From contig JBLIOI010000006.1 of NCBI GenBank assembly GCA_047639675.1, positions 1 to 64,000 of the forward strand: a stretch of DNA of 64,000 nucleotides, read 5' to 3'. Positions 49,795 to 59,066 of this stretch are shown piece by piece. Both the position numbers and the translations under genes were made by a program. The notes beneath the pieces were generated by a model, which was given only the letters and a program-made list of their open reading frames with translations, was not told where the DNA came from and made no database searches. The DNA is from JABACD01 sp047639675 (GTDB lineage: Bacteria > Planctomycetota > UBA1135 > GCA-002686595). Numbering within the stretch: position 1 is the stretch's first letter; each line of letters begins with the position of its first letter.

Positions 49795-50670
49795 TTAGAA
49801 GCGGTAACCGAGGGCGAAGAAGGTTCGGAAGTCGAAGCCGAGTTGTTGGCCGTCGTAGTGCTGGTAGAGCGGGATGTCGACATTCAGTGAAATGTCAATG
49901 GCGGGGATTGGGTGGAACCCAAGGGCAGGGCGTAAGAGTAGGCGTTCCGTGCCCGAATTGGGTAGCGTGTTTCCAGCGCGAGCCGCTTGGGTTTGCCCTT
50001 GCCACAAAATCCCGAGCTTCGCGGAATGTGACGGGCCCGGGTAAGGCCGGTGAAGGTACCTATAGGCAGCGGACAAGCCGATGCTCCATTCGTCACCTTT
50101 GCTTATGTCGAGCGACCCTTCTGTGTTCAGTTTGTAGACCATGTGCCCATCGAAGCGGAAGCGTCCCCTGCTGTCTGTTACGGCTAAACCTAGGAAGGGA
50201 TCCCAAGAGCCGGTGCCCGCTTGAGGTACTTCGCTGCCCGTTTGTCCTGTCGGAGTTTCAACGCCAGCAAGGACGGATACATTCAGCGAGTTCTGCGAAG
50301 CGTCGCGCGTGTAGAGTCGGTACTTGCCGTAGATCGAAGCGTCTCCGACCCCTGACTCGCCCATTGTGCCATCGTTCGATTGAACCTCGGGGTCAACGAA
50401 GGGCAGCAGGGCTCCTACGTCGAAGCGCGCCGTGACGCCAAAGTTGTAGCCCAGGATCACTCGTTGCCTCGAGGCCTCGAGGTCTTTGGGGTTATCGATC
50501 TGTTTTGACCCTGAGTACAGGTTCGTCTTCTGCTCATAAAGGTGAGCGATCGATACGCGCGTGCCCCTTGAGAAGAGCGTTTCGCCTGCAAGGATTTCAA
50601 TGCCGCCACCTTGTGCGTTGGCGGAAACGGTTAATGCCAGGCAGGCAATGAGTCCGGCCCAGATACGCAT
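49795..50670 (-). CDS. Outer-membrane channel, phenol MetA/transporter family
   Basis: 291 residues from the ATG at 50670. Signal peptide (AGLIACLALTVSANA), then alternating beta-strands with aromatic girdles: QRVILGYNFGVTARFDVGAL, GVGDASIYGKYRLYTRD, VSVLAGVETPTGQTGSEVPQ and, at the end, FGFDFRTFFALGYRF-type closing strand ending in Phe, as expected for an outer-membrane barrel. The family (MetA-pathway of phenol degradation, PF13557) is often beside metal or aromatic genes. Its ATG overlaps the TAA of the aminotransferase gene; the U-x-U lipoprotein follows 9 nt after its stop. Confidence 0.75.
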   Translation of the reverse strand: MRIWAGLIACLALTVSANAQGGGIEILAGETLFSRGTRVSIAHLYEQKTNLYSGSKQIDNPKDLEASRQRVILGYNFGVTARFDVGALLPFVDPEVQSNDGTMGESGVGDASIYGKYRLYTRDASQNSLNVSVLAGVETPTGQTGSEVPQAGTGSWDPFLGLAVTDSRGRFRFDGHMVYKLNTEGSLDISKGDEWSIGLSAAYRYLHRPYPGPSHSAKLGILWQGQTQAARAGNTLPNSGTERLLLRPALGFHPIPAIDISLNVDIPLYQHYDGQQLGFDFRTFFALGYRF

Positions 50671-51857
50671 TAGTTTTTTTTCTGCGCCAAAGTTTCTAAG
50701 CGTCTGCAAATTTCGTCCATCTCCGGTTCGTCTACAGCGAAGTGGAAGCGAATGCTGCGCACGTCTTCGCCGTTTTCGTAGAACAGATCGCCAGGCACCG
50801 CGTTGATTGCGACCCGATCAATGAGTTTGAGGACGGCGTCGTAGGGCTTGATGTCACCAAATACGTTGCGATAGCCCGCAAGTGCATAGTACGCGCCCTG
50901 GGGCCTGTTGACCTCAAAGCCGGCCTCTTGCAGCGCATCGCAAAAGCGGTTGCGGCGCTTCTCGTAGCCAGTTTGCAAGTCTGAATAGAAGTCGGGAGTG
51001 AGTTCCTCCAGGGCGCGCGCCACCCCACGCTGTAGGGGGCGCGGCGCGCAAATGTGAACCTGATCGCAGATGAGCCCAATGGCGTCGACAATTTCTTTCG
51101 GGCCAGATAGGTACCCGACACGCCAACCAGTGATTGAGAAGGTCTTGCTGAATCCGCCGATGGTCAGGCAGCGATCTGCTAGGCCTGGAATCGTTCCCGG
51201 TGAAATGTGCTTGCGACCGTCGTAGAGCATGTACTCGTAGACCTCGTCGGTGATCACCGTGATGTGCGTGTCTTTGATCAGCTCGCTGATGGCGGTCAGC
51301 TCCTCCTCACTGAAGACCTTGCCAGAGGGATTCGCCGGTGTATTGATCACAATTGCCCGCGTGCGCGGAGTGATGGCCCGGTGTAACGCTTCGATGTCCA
51401 AAGCGAAATCGGGCTCTGTCAACCGCGAATAGATCGGTGTGGCTCCAAGCAGGCGCAAAGTGCTCGGATGGTACGAGTAGAATGGCTCGAAGAGGATGAC
51501 TTCGTCGCCTGGGTGAAAGAGGCACATGCCCGCAGCGAAGAAGGCGCCGGAGGAGCCGAGGGCTACCAGCACTTCATCCTTCGTCACATTCAGCCCGTTG
51601 TACTCTCGGAGCTTACGAGCTATCGCTTCGCGCGTTTCAGGCAAGCCCGCGTAGGGCGTGTACGTTTGCCGATCACCACCTCGAATTGAATCGGCGGCGC
51701 CCGCACATAGGGCCGCCGGCGGATTCAGATCGCAGACCCCTTGTCCCAGGTTGATACCGTTAGGAACTCGGTTGATAACGTCGGTCAGAGCCCGCAGGGG
51801 ATTCGCAACGCCCAAGTGCGCACGGCGCGGGGCGAGGGTTTTGAATGGATTCGGCAC
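50670..51857 (-). CDS. Class I/II PLP aminotransferase
   Basis: 395 residues. Fold type I signatures: PNGINLGQGVCDLNPPAAL, YAGLPETREAIARKL, VINTPANPSGKVFSEEEL (Asn-Pro), ITDEVYEYMLYDG (Asp for the pyridine N, Tyr), the PLP-lysine loop GGFSKTFSITGWRVGYL, and RFHFAVDEPEMDEI with the substrate Arg. The pattern fits aspartate/methionine/kynurenine-type enzymes; the substrate is unclear. It heads the minus-strand run that ends in the U-x-U lipoprotein; a functional tie is not evident. Confidence 0.9.
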   Translation of the reverse strand: MPNPFKTLAPRRAHLGVANPLRALTDVINRVPNGINLGQGVCDLNPPAALCAGAADSIRGGDRQTYTPYAGLPETREAIARKLREYNGLNVTKDEVLVALGSSGAFFAAGMCLFHPGDEVILFEPFYSYHPSTLRLLGATPIYSRLTEPDFALDIEALHRAITPRTRAIVINTPANPSGKVFSEEELTAISELIKDTHITVITDEVYEYMLYDGRKHISPGTIPGLADRCLTIGGFSKTFSITGWRVGYLSGPKEIVDAIGLICDQVHICAPRPLQRGVARALEELTPDFYSDLQTGYEKRRNRFCDALQEAGFEVNRPQGAYYALAGYRNVFGDIKPYDAVLKLIDRVAINAVPGDLFYENGEDVRSIRFHFAVDEPEMDEICRRLETLAQKKN

Positions 51858-51892
51858 CTCCCGAGTCTATGAAACGGAAGGCGCCGATAAAA

Positions 51893-54436
51893 TCACGCAA
51901 CGCTGGGTTCGCGCTCGATAGTCTCGAGTTGGAACTCTTCGCCATCGAAGTCGAAGCGCACCAAACTTCCGCGCGGGATGGTTTCCGAGAGGATTCCATC
52001 GGCAAGGGGATTCTGTATGTACTTCTGAATCGCGCGCTTGAGCGGCCGGGCACCGAATTCTTCGTCGTAACCCAGTTCTGCGAGCTGATCCAGAGCCTTG
52101 GGGGTCAGTTCCAGATGAAGTTCCTGCTCTTTCAAGTGCGCATCGATCAAGCGCACCTGAACATCGACGATCGAACGAATCTGTTCCTTCTTGAGTGTCT
52201 CGAAGGTCAAGACCTCGTCCAGGCGGTTGATGAACTCCGGGCGGAAAAAGTCACGCAGTTGGGATTCTTCGCGGAGGTTGCTGGTCATCAAGACCAGGGT
52301 CTGTGAAAAGTCCACCGTGCGGCCCTTACCGTCCGTCAGTCGGCCGTCGTCGAGCAATTGCAACAGGACGTTGAAAACGTCCGGGTGGGCCTTCTCTACT
52401 TCGTCGAGCAGGATGACCGAGTGCGGTTTACGGCGTACAGCTTCTGTCAAGACTCCGCCTTCGTCGTAACCGACGTACCCAGGGGGCGCCCCGATCAAAC
52501 GGCTGACCGCATGCTTCTCCATGAACTCACTCATGTCGATACGTACCATGTTGCGCTCGTCATCGAATAGGAACTCAGCGAGTGACTTGGCAAGTTCAGT
52601 CTTGCCAACCCCGGTCGGACCGAGCAGCAGGAAAGATCCCAATGGCCGCGTAGTTTCTTGCAAGCCAGCGCGCGCTCGGCGTACCGCCTGCGAGATGACA
52701 TGCACTGGCTCGTCTTGACCGATCAAGCGTTCGTGAATGCGCTCTTCCATTTGCATCAGCTTGTTGCGTTCTGTCTCCAAGAGTCGCGTGGCGGGAATTC
52801 CCGTCCAGCGCCCGATGACTTGAGCGATCAGCTCTGCATCAACAGCCTCTGGAAGGAGGGCTCCCTGTGCCTGAACGACTCCAAGCTGCGCGACGTTGGC
52901 TTCGATCTCCTTCTCCGTGTCGGGGATTTCGCCAAAGCGGATTTCTGCGACGCGGTCAAAGGACCCTTGGCGTTCCATCTTGATGGCTTCCTCCCTCAAG
53001 CTCTCAACCAGGAGTTTGCCTGCGCGAACCGACTGGATAAGCGATTTCTCCGCGTCCCACCGCGCTCTCAGGGCCTTCGCACCTTCTTGGATCTCTGCCA
53101 ATTCCTCCTGAATCTCCTTCACGCGATTGCGAGAAGACTTGGATTCGCTGCGTTCCATGGCCGTTCTCTCGATCTCGAGTTGACGGATCTTGCGCTCAAT
53201 TTTTTCGAGTTCCGGCGGCATTGAGTCGATCATGATGCGCAGCTGCGAAGCCGCTTCATCTATACAGTCAATGGCCTTGTCAGGCATGAAGCGATCTGCG
53301 ATGTGGCGATCCGCAAGGCGCGCCGCGGCGACGATCGCTTCATCTTCAATGCGCACACCGTGGTGATTTTCGTAGCGCTCGCGCAACCCGCGAAGGATGG
53401 CAATCGTGTCTTCGACGTTGGGCTCGTCGATCATTACGGGCATGAAGCGGCGCTCTAGCGCCGGATCTTTCTCGATGTACTTGCGGTACTCGTCGAGCGT
53501 CGTGGCGCCGATGCAGCGTAGCTCACCGCGAGCTAGCGCAGGCTTGAGCATGTTGGCCGCGTCAACGGCACCTTCGGCCGCGCCAGCTCCAACCATCGTG
53601 TGCAATTCATCAATGAATAGAACGATGTCGCCATTGGCTTCTGAAACTTCGGCAAGGACAGCTTTCAGCCGCTCCTCAAATTCGCCGCGGTACTTCGCAC
53701 CGGCCAGAAGAGAGCCCATGTCTAGCGCCATGACGCGTTTACCCTTTAAGCTCTCGGGCACGTCACCTTCGATGATGCGCAAGGCGAGGCCTTCGACGAT
53801 CGCCGTCTTACCGACTCCTGGCTCGCCGAGGAGCACGGGGTTGTTCTTGCGGCGTCGCGCGAGGACTTGGGTTGCACGACGAATTTCCTCATCACGGCCA
53901 ATGACCGGATCGAGCTTGCCTGCTTCGGCTTCTGCTGTCAGATCTCGTGCGTACTTTGCGAGGGCTTCGAAGGTCGATTCCGGATCCGGGGTGGTCACGC
54001 GACGATTACCGCGCACTTCGCCGAGGGCGGCTTCGATGCGTTCCGGCGCCAAATCCCGGGAGGAGAACAGTGCTTGCAGCTCAGCCCCGCCTTCCGTGGC
54101 GAGGGCCACGAGCAGGTGCTCGGTGGAGATGAACTCGTCGCCAAGAGCTTGTGCGCGCTTGCCCGCTTCGGTGAGGCAGGCCGCAAGGCGCGGGGATATG
54201 CTGAGTTCGGTCGAGCTCGTGCGCGGTAGCTTTCCGAGCTCTCGTCCGATCTCCATCGCCAGTGCGCGCGGCTCGACACCCAGCTTCTGTAGGATGGCGG
54301 CGGTGACTCCGCTGGGTTCGGCCAACATACTCGTGGCGAGGTGGAGGGGGGTCAGCTCCGGATGTCCCGACTGCTGCGCGAGCTCTTGGGCGGCTTGGAG
54401 TGCTTCTTGTGTCTTCGTGGTGTACTGCTGGTTCAT
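51893..54436 (-). CDS. clpB: ClpB disaggregase
   Basis: 847 residues. N-terminal Clp-N repeats (ALQAAQELAQQSGHPELTPL), NBD1 with LLGEPGVGKTAIVEGLALRI and GDIVLFIDELHTMVGAGA, pore loop AGAKYRGEFEERL, the ClpB-specific middle coiled-coil domain (EKIERKIRQLEIERTAMERS, to VDAELIAQVIGRWTG), and NBD2 with LLLGPTGVGKTELAKSLAEF and PPGYVGYDEGGVLTE. It rescues aggregated proteins with DnaK. AGAGGA lies 8 nt upstream of the ATG and a sigma-54-type promoter match at 54477-54492. No dnaK/J/grpE in the window. Confidence 0.95.
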   Translation of the reverse strand: MNQQYTTKTQEALQAAQELAQQSGHPELTPLHLATSMLAEPSGVTAAILQKLGVEPRALAMEIGRELGKLPRTSSTELSISPRLAACLTEAGKRAQALGDEFISTEHLLVALATEGGAELQALFSSRDLAPERIEAALGEVRGNRRVTTPDPESTFEALAKYARDLTAEAEAGKLDPVIGRDEEIRRATQVLARRRKNNPVLLGEPGVGKTAIVEGLALRIIEGDVPESLKGKRVMALDMGSLLAGAKYRGEFEERLKAVLAEVSEANGDIVLFIDELHTMVGAGAAEGAVDAANMLKPALARGELRCIGATTLDEYRKYIEKDPALERRFMPVMIDEPNVEDTIAILRGLRERYENHHGVRIEDEAIVAAARLADRHIADRFMPDKAIDCIDEAASQLRIMIDSMPPELEKIERKIRQLEIERTAMERSESKSSRNRVKEIQEELAEIQEGAKALRARWDAEKSLIQSVRAGKLLVESLREEAIKMERQGSFDRVAEIRFGEIPDTEKEIEANVAQLGVVQAQGALLPEAVDAELIAQVIGRWTGIPATRLLETERNKLMQMEERIHERLIGQDEPVHVISQAVRRARAGLQETTRPLGSFLLLGPTGVGKTELAKSLAEFLFDDERNMVRIDMSEFMEKHAVSRLIGAPPGYVGYDEGGVLTEAVRRKPHSVILLDEVEKAHPDVFNVLLQLLDDGRLTDGKGRTVDFSQTLVLMTSNLREESQLRDFFRPEFINRLDEVLTFETLKKEQIRSIVDVQVRLIDAHLKEQELHLELTPKALDQLAELGYDEEFGARPLKRAIQKYIQNPLADGILSETIPRGSLVRFDFDGEEFQLETIEREPSVA

Positions 54437-54476
54437 GGCTTTCGTCCTCTGGTTTGTGTCTTCCTTTCATCACTAG

Positions 54477-54492
54477 TGCAAGGCGTGTGCCA
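54477..54492 (-). promoter_or_regulatory. Sigma-54 (-24/-12) promoter match upstream of clpB
   Basis: Read on the minus strand: C-TGGCAC-ACGCC-TTGCA. GG and GC are exactly 10 nt apart, as the RpoN consensus needs. Transcription would start about 30 nt before the clpB ATG. No heat-shock (CIRCE or sigma-32) site is evident. Confidence 0.5.
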
Positions 54493-54663
54493 GGCCAAAA
54501 CCCTTGTTTTTGATGTAGAGAAGGGGTCTTTTGAATCTAGTGACTGCCAATATGACGCTGCGTAGTGCCAAAATGGCGCGTCCAGTTGATCGCAAAAAGC
54601 GCCGATGAGGAGCCTCCAACGTGGCGCTTCCGGACTCCTTCCCGGCTATGCTTCCGCCCCTTG

Positions 54664-56196
54664 ATGAACGAATCTAAGCCGGACATCCTCTTTATATTGC
54701 TCGACGCGGCCCGGGCGGAGAATTTCTCCGTCTACGGCTACGGCAAGCAAACGACGCCAAACCTCGAGCGCCTGGCACCGGAACTGGCGTTCTACGACTC
54801 GTGTATGTCGGCGGCGACCTGGACCCTGCCGTCCACCGCTAGCCTCTTCACGGGCACCTATCCGTCCACCCACAAGCTGGTGATCGATGGGGACCGCTTG
54901 GCGAAGAGCTACGCCAGCTTGCCGGAAGTCTTGCAACAGGCTGGCTACGCGACTTCCAAGGTGACCGGCGCGGTGCCCTATGTCTCCGACTTTAGCGGTC
55001 TCGATCGCGGCTTCGACGAGTGCTGGGAAGCACCGCCGCCCAATTGGCGCATATGGCTCGACAAGTTGCGTGGATCAGGCAGCAAGGCTCCCCAGCCCAA
55101 GCCTGATGAGTCCGACGCGCCGGATCTCGCGCGCATCGATCACGACATGAGTCTCGAAGCTGAGGCCGAGTCGCACTTGCATGCGCGCGCCACATTGCGC
55201 GGTCGTATGTCCTTCTACCTCTCAGGCTTCTATGACGATGGGGGCAGCGCCTGCCTGCAGCGGGTGCGTGAGATATGGCGCGAAGAGAGCGAGAAGCCAA
55301 AGTTCGCTTACTTGCACTTGCAGGAGACCCATGGCGAATATCGCCCACCGCATCGCTTCCGGAAGCGTTTCATCCCGCGCGAGCTGCACAAGAAGAACTG
55401 GGCCGCGGTCAATCAACGGCCAAACTTGCACGCCGTTGGTCTAGCGCCGATGGATGAGGAAGACTTCGCGATTCTCGGTGGGCTCTACGACGGATGCATC
55501 TCCTACATGGACGAGCAAATCGGTGCATTGCTCGACGACTTGCGCAAACAACCGAACTGGGACAACACGCTTGTCATCATCACGGCAGACCACGGCGACT
55601 GTATCGGTCGTCACGGTGTGCTCGGGCATCAGTTTGTTTGCTATGACGAGCTGTTGCGCATTCCGTGGATCGTGAAATGGCCGAAGTCGATCGGGATAAC
55701 GGGCAAACAAGAACAGCTCGTTCAAAACGTAGACCTCTTGCCCACCATCTGCGGCATGCTTGATCTCGAGATTCCTGAGCAAGTGGAAGCGATCGACATC
55801 CTCAGCGAAACACGTGAGTACGCATGGGGCGAACTGCTCAAGCCCTTCGGCGTAACGGCAGTCAAGCAAGGGTTGCATGAGCTCGCTCCTCAATACGACC
55901 GGGCTGTCTTGGTTGGCCGTTCTGCGCGCTACAAGCTGCACACCTACTCCAATCATCAGCGCGATGAGCTGTACGATATGAAGCAGGATCCGCGCGAGGA
56001 GAACAGCCTCATTGGCTTTGGCAAGGACGCTGAGCTCGACGGGGAAGCGCGCGCTTTGTGTGATGCCGTTGATACTTGGAAGCCTGGATGGCTAGCTGCT
56101 GCAGATGAGATTGCCCAGCGAATCAAGGCGGGTGACGGCGGCGAAATGTCATCGGAAGTCGAAGAGAAGCTGCGCGCTCTCGGCTACTTGGACTGA
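54664..56196 (+). CDS. Sulfatase-like hydrolase, non-canonical nucleophile
   Basis: 510 residues from the ATG at 54664; no signal peptide, so cytoplasmic. Alkaline-phosphatase-superfamily features: first metal Asp in ILFILLDAARAENFSVYGYG, LQETHGEYRPPH, second metal site in TADHGDCIGRHGVLGHQFVC, and a C-terminal DELYDMKQDPREENSL. The nucleophile loop reads AATWTLPSTASLFTGTYPS, so the place of the formylglycine Cys is taken by Thr54 (TLPST). It is thus not a classical formylglycine sulfatase; phosphodiester or phosphonate hydrolysis is possible. It is divergent from clpB. Confidence 0.85.
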   Translation: MNESKPDILFILLDAARAENFSVYGYGKQTTPNLERLAPELAFYDSCMSAATWTLPSTASLFTGTYPSTHKLVIDGDRLAKSYASLPEVLQQAGYATSKVTGAVPYVSDFSGLDRGFDECWEAPPPNWRIWLDKLRGSGSKAPQPKPDESDAPDLARIDHDMSLEAEAESHLHARATLRGRMSFYLSGFYDDGGSACLQRVREIWREESEKPKFAYLHLQETHGEYRPPHRFRKRFIPRELHKKNWAAVNQRPNLHAVGLAPMDEEDFAILGGLYDGCISYMDEQIGALLDDLRKQPNWDNTLVIITADHGDCIGRHGVLGHQFVCYDELLRIPWIVKWPKSIGITGKQEQLVQNVDLLPTICGMLDLEIPEQVEAIDILSETREYAWGELLKPFGVTAVKQGLHELAPQYDRAVLVGRSARYKLHTYSNHQRDELYDMKQDPREENSLIGFGKDAELDGEARALCDAVDTWKPGWLAAADEIAQRIKAGDGGEMSSEVEEKLRALGYLD

Positions 56197-56394
56197 GGGC
56201 CTTCGACCGCATGGGGGCTTCCTGGGCGGAAATTTTTTCCGACTAAGGCTCCGCACGGTGTCTAGAAGGGGCCCACTTGATTCGAATTTCTAGAATCGCG
56301 CCCATCGCAGGAATCGGGGGTAGGGTTGAGTGTTAAGGCCGGTGGCAAGCTGACTTTGACGTCACCGCACCAACTTTCCTTCTAAGGGATGTCT

Positions 56395-58092
56395 ATGAAA
56401 ACTCTCAACTATGCGCTGCGCGCAGCAGCCACGCTCTCGCTCACTAGCGCCGTATTCGGCCAAGTGTCCTTGTTTGACCTTATGGGGGAAGCCCTGGGTG
56501 ATCGCTTTGGATCCGCCGTTGCAGGTGTTGGTGATGTCGATGGCGATTTGGTTCCGGATTGGGCGGCTAGTTCTCCCTTTAGTAATACGAACGGAAGCAT
56601 GTCCGGCTCAGTACGGATCTTCTCTGGGGCTACGGGGAATACGTTGATGAGCTTCACTGGAGCCGCTGCGGGCGATCTCTTTGGTTACAGCGTTGCCGGT
56701 GGCGACCTAAACGGCGACGGGCGCTCCGACATCATTATCGGTGCGTACGGAAGTGACTCTGGCGGCACTGACGCGGGAACGGTCTATGCCTTCTCAGGCT
56801 TGGATGAAAGCTTGATCTTCAGCCAAGATGGTTCTTCAGCTGGCGACAGTCTCGGCTTTGCAGTTTCATTCATTCGAGATGTGAATGGTGACGGCAAGGG
56901 TGATGTTCTTGCCGGCGCCTGGACCGCAGATTCTAACGGGATGAATAACAACGGTGAGGTGGTCTTGCTCAGGGGAACGAACGGCGTCCAAATGGATAAG
57001 TGGGTGGGTGAAAACCCATTCGACTTCTTTGGCTACTCGGTCGCGGGTCTAGATGACGTCGATGGCGACGGCTTTGGTGACCTAGTAGTGGGCGCGCCCG
57101 GCAATGGAGTAAATGGCTCAGGCGCGGGATCGGCATACGTCTACTCGGGTGCCACTGGAGCACTTATCCACAGTATGCTTGGCGACGCGGCTGGCGACGG
57201 CTTTGGATCGGCTGTTGCAGACGGCGGCGACGTAGACATAGACAACTCAAGCGACATCTTTGTCGGTGCTCCGGGGTCCGACTTGAACGCCGCCAACGCG
57301 GGCTTGGCGCGAATTTTCTCCGGTACAACCGGTGCGACTCTCTACTCATTTACCGGCGACGGTATTGGCGACAACTTTGGTGGAGCGGTCGCTGGGAATT
57401 TCGATGTGACCGCAGACAACATCACAGACCTCTTTGTTGGTGCAGCCAATGCCGACCCGAATGGAACGAGCTCTGGACTTGTTCGCGTTCTCTCAGGTGC
57501 TGATGGCTCGACTTTTGTAACCCTCGAGGGACAGACTGCTGGAGGGCGCTACGGATCGGCTGTTGCCAACGGCGGCGACACCAACTTCGATAACCAGGGT
57601 GAGCTTCTAATCGGCGCCTTTGGTGAAAGTGCCGGGATCGGCGCCTTCACCGGTGAAGTACACGCCTTGACCTTCGCAACCGAGCCCGTCTACACCCAGA
57701 GCTACTGCATGAGCTTGGACAATTCAGGCGGTGGAAGCGCATTGATGTCGAGTACGGGCACGACTTCAGTAGCGTCCAACCGATTCGTTCTATCTTGCAG
57801 TGGTTCCGTTCCTAACACCCCGGGACTCTTCTTCTACGGTCAAAGCGAACTTCAAGTGCCCTTCGGCGACGGCTTCCGCTGCGTCGGCGGCCAAATCTTC
57901 CGTACGAACGCCATCGTTTCAGACAGCTTCGGGCTGGCCCAGACCTCAATCGACTTCGGCAACCCGATGGTGGCTGAAGGGCAGATCACGGGCGGCAGCG
58001 TTTGGAAGTTCCAGTTCTGGTTCCGCGACACGCCGGCGAATGCGTCGGGCTTCAACCTGTCCGACGGCTTGAGCGTTACCTTCCTGCCGTAA
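56395..58092 (+). CDS. Secreted FG-GAP seven-bladed propeller with C-terminal sorting-type domain
   Basis: 565 residues from the ATG at 56395 (AAGGG at a good distance; an ATG 6 nt earlier overlaps it). Signal peptide LNYALRAAATLSLTSAVFGQ. Seven FG-GAP repeats follow, e.g. FGSAVAGVGDVDGDLVPDWA and FGYSVAGGDLNGDGRSDIII, with Ca-binding DxDGD/DxNGD loops in most and loss in repeats 5-7 (DVDIDNSSD, DVTADNITD, DTNFDNQGE), enough for one beta-propeller as in integrin-alpha N-termini. The last ~135 residues match the sulfatase C-terminal domain (YCMSLDNSGGGSALMSS ... VPFGDGFRC ... GSVWKFQFWFRD). Likely surface adhesion or exposure. Confidence 0.88.
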   Translation: MKTLNYALRAAATLSLTSAVFGQVSLFDLMGEALGDRFGSAVAGVGDVDGDLVPDWAASSPFSNTNGSMSGSVRIFSGATGNTLMSFTGAAAGDLFGYSVAGGDLNGDGRSDIIIGAYGSDSGGTDAGTVYAFSGLDESLIFSQDGSSAGDSLGFAVSFIRDVNGDGKGDVLAGAWTADSNGMNNNGEVVLLRGTNGVQMDKWVGENPFDFFGYSVAGLDDVDGDGFGDLVVGAPGNGVNGSGAGSAYVYSGATGALIHSMLGDAAGDGFGSAVADGGDVDIDNSSDIFVGAPGSDLNAANAGLARIFSGTTGATLYSFTGDGIGDNFGGAVAGNFDVTADNITDLFVGAANADPNGTSSGLVRVLSGADGSTFVTLEGQTAGGRYGSAVANGGDTNFDNQGELLIGAFGESAGIGAFTGEVHALTFATEPVYTQSYCMSLDNSGGGSALMSSTGTTSVASNRFVLSCSGSVPNTPGLFFYGQSELQVPFGDGFRCVGGQIFRTNAIVSDSFGLAQTSIDFGNPMVAEGQITGGSVWKFQFWFRDTPANASGFNLSDGLSVTFLP

Positions 58093-58143
58093 CGGACCAA
58101 ATACTTGGACTGGGAGCGTGACCGATTTGAATCGCGATCGTCA

Positions 58144-58169
58144 AGCGAGGGAGCGCAAGCTCCCTCGCT
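58144..58169 (+). terminator. Strong terminator after the FG-GAP gene
   Basis: Perfect 11-bp stem AGCGAGGGAGC/GCTCCCTCGCT with a GCAA tetraloop, 52 nt after the stop, followed by CAATTCTAT. It also closes transcription before the gene debris. Confidence 0.75.
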
Positions 58170-58362
58170 CAATTCTATACAACTCTGTCCCTACCAACTG
58201 CAAGCGCCCGAAGCCTTGCGCGCCGCGTACAAACGCAAGCACCCGTGCGCCCTCGTCGTGATGCCAACAGGAACGAGCAAGACCTTGCTGCTGGCGGAGG
58301 TTTCGCGTTTGGCAAGGGGCCCAGTGTCGGTGCCCGTTCACCGCCAAGAGCTTGTCGAGTAG
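58168..58362 (+). pseudogene. Truncated superfamily II (DEAD/DEAH) helicase N-terminus
   Basis: Frame reads CPYQLQAPEALRAAYKRKHP then ALVVMPTGTSKTLLLAEV and PVHRQELVE before a stop at 58360-58362. These are the Q-like RPYQ.EA, Walker A and VHR.EL motifs of restriction-type or DEAD-box helicases; the Walker A has GTSKT where GTGKT is expected. No upstream start beyond the terminator arm, no downstream helicase motifs. A relic. Confidence 0.75.
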
Positions 58363-58497
58363 GCATGCGACAAGACTTCCATTGCTTCACCTGAGGCACG
58401 GACCTCCTGGCTCCCTTCTCTTGCAAGGGGCGCGGTTTCTGCCCTTCCTGTTGGTGGACGCCGCATGGCGGAATCCGACGCGCTCCCAGTGGATCAT

Positions 58498-58670
58498 GCC
58501 TTCCCCGATTTGCCCGTGCGTCCCCGTAGTTGGAACTTGGATTCGAGAGCTGCTTCTGGAGTTAGAATGCAGCCGCATCGAAGGTTAGTGGAGGGCGAGG
58601 TGTCTCCAGCTTTTGGCACGGGCGTGGATTAGCCGGACTCATGGAGATGAGCACGCTGAATGGAGGCGGA
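58498..58670 (+). repeat. 173-bp direct repeat, copy 1
   Basis: About 92% identical (roughly 14 mismatches by eye) to 62023-62195. It starts GCCTTCCCCGATTTGCCCG and ends TGGAGGCGGA. The matching copy is 3.5 kb away in the same orientation, so it is a dispersed repeat, not a tandem one. Confidence 0.85.
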
Positions 58671-58777
58671 TGCCCAGCGACAATTAGACCACCCCGCTCA
58701 ACGACAATTGGAATTACCCGTCCCCGCCGGGGCCGACTCATCTGAATTGTCTTTCTGGGATAGCCTGGAGACCCGTT

Positions 58778-58987
58778 TTGGCTTGTGTCGACGCCCAAGT
58801 AAGGAAGCTAATGCAAGAACACAGCAAGACCAGAAAGGTCGAAGTCGCAGGGCTGCGAGCTGGCAGTGATCGCAAAACTACCAGGAAGTATCTCGGGCTT
58901 ATCGGGGTACCAGCTGCACCTTCGGCAGCCTGCATTCCGAATGGGCGCACTAAAGTGCGTGCGCATAGTGGACAGACGAATTGTTGA
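58778..58987 (+). pseudogene. IS21-type (IstA-like) transposase N-terminal remnant
   Basis: Frame opens at DAQVRKLMQEHSKTRKVEVA and goes on GLRAGSDRKTTRKYLGL, the helix-turn-helix of IS21 IstA transposases (usual VRKLM.E..K..K...AALRAGMDRKTARKYL). The homology stops after about 40 residues and no DDE domain or istB follows. A dead insertion-sequence fragment. Confidence 0.65.
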
Positions 58988-59033
58988 TTCGCTGTTGGTT
59001 GGTAGAGTGCAATTTGCGAGACTCCGCCTCGTA

Positions 59034-59066
59034 GGCATCCGGCAATGCACAATTGCTGAGGATGCC
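59034..59066 (+). repeat. Hairpin in the debris region
   Basis: GGCATCC/GGATGCC arms with an inner GCAAT/ATTGC pair around GCACA. Wider flanks GGTAG/CTACC also face each other. It could be an insertion-sequence end or a decayed attC; not assigned. Confidence 0.35.
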
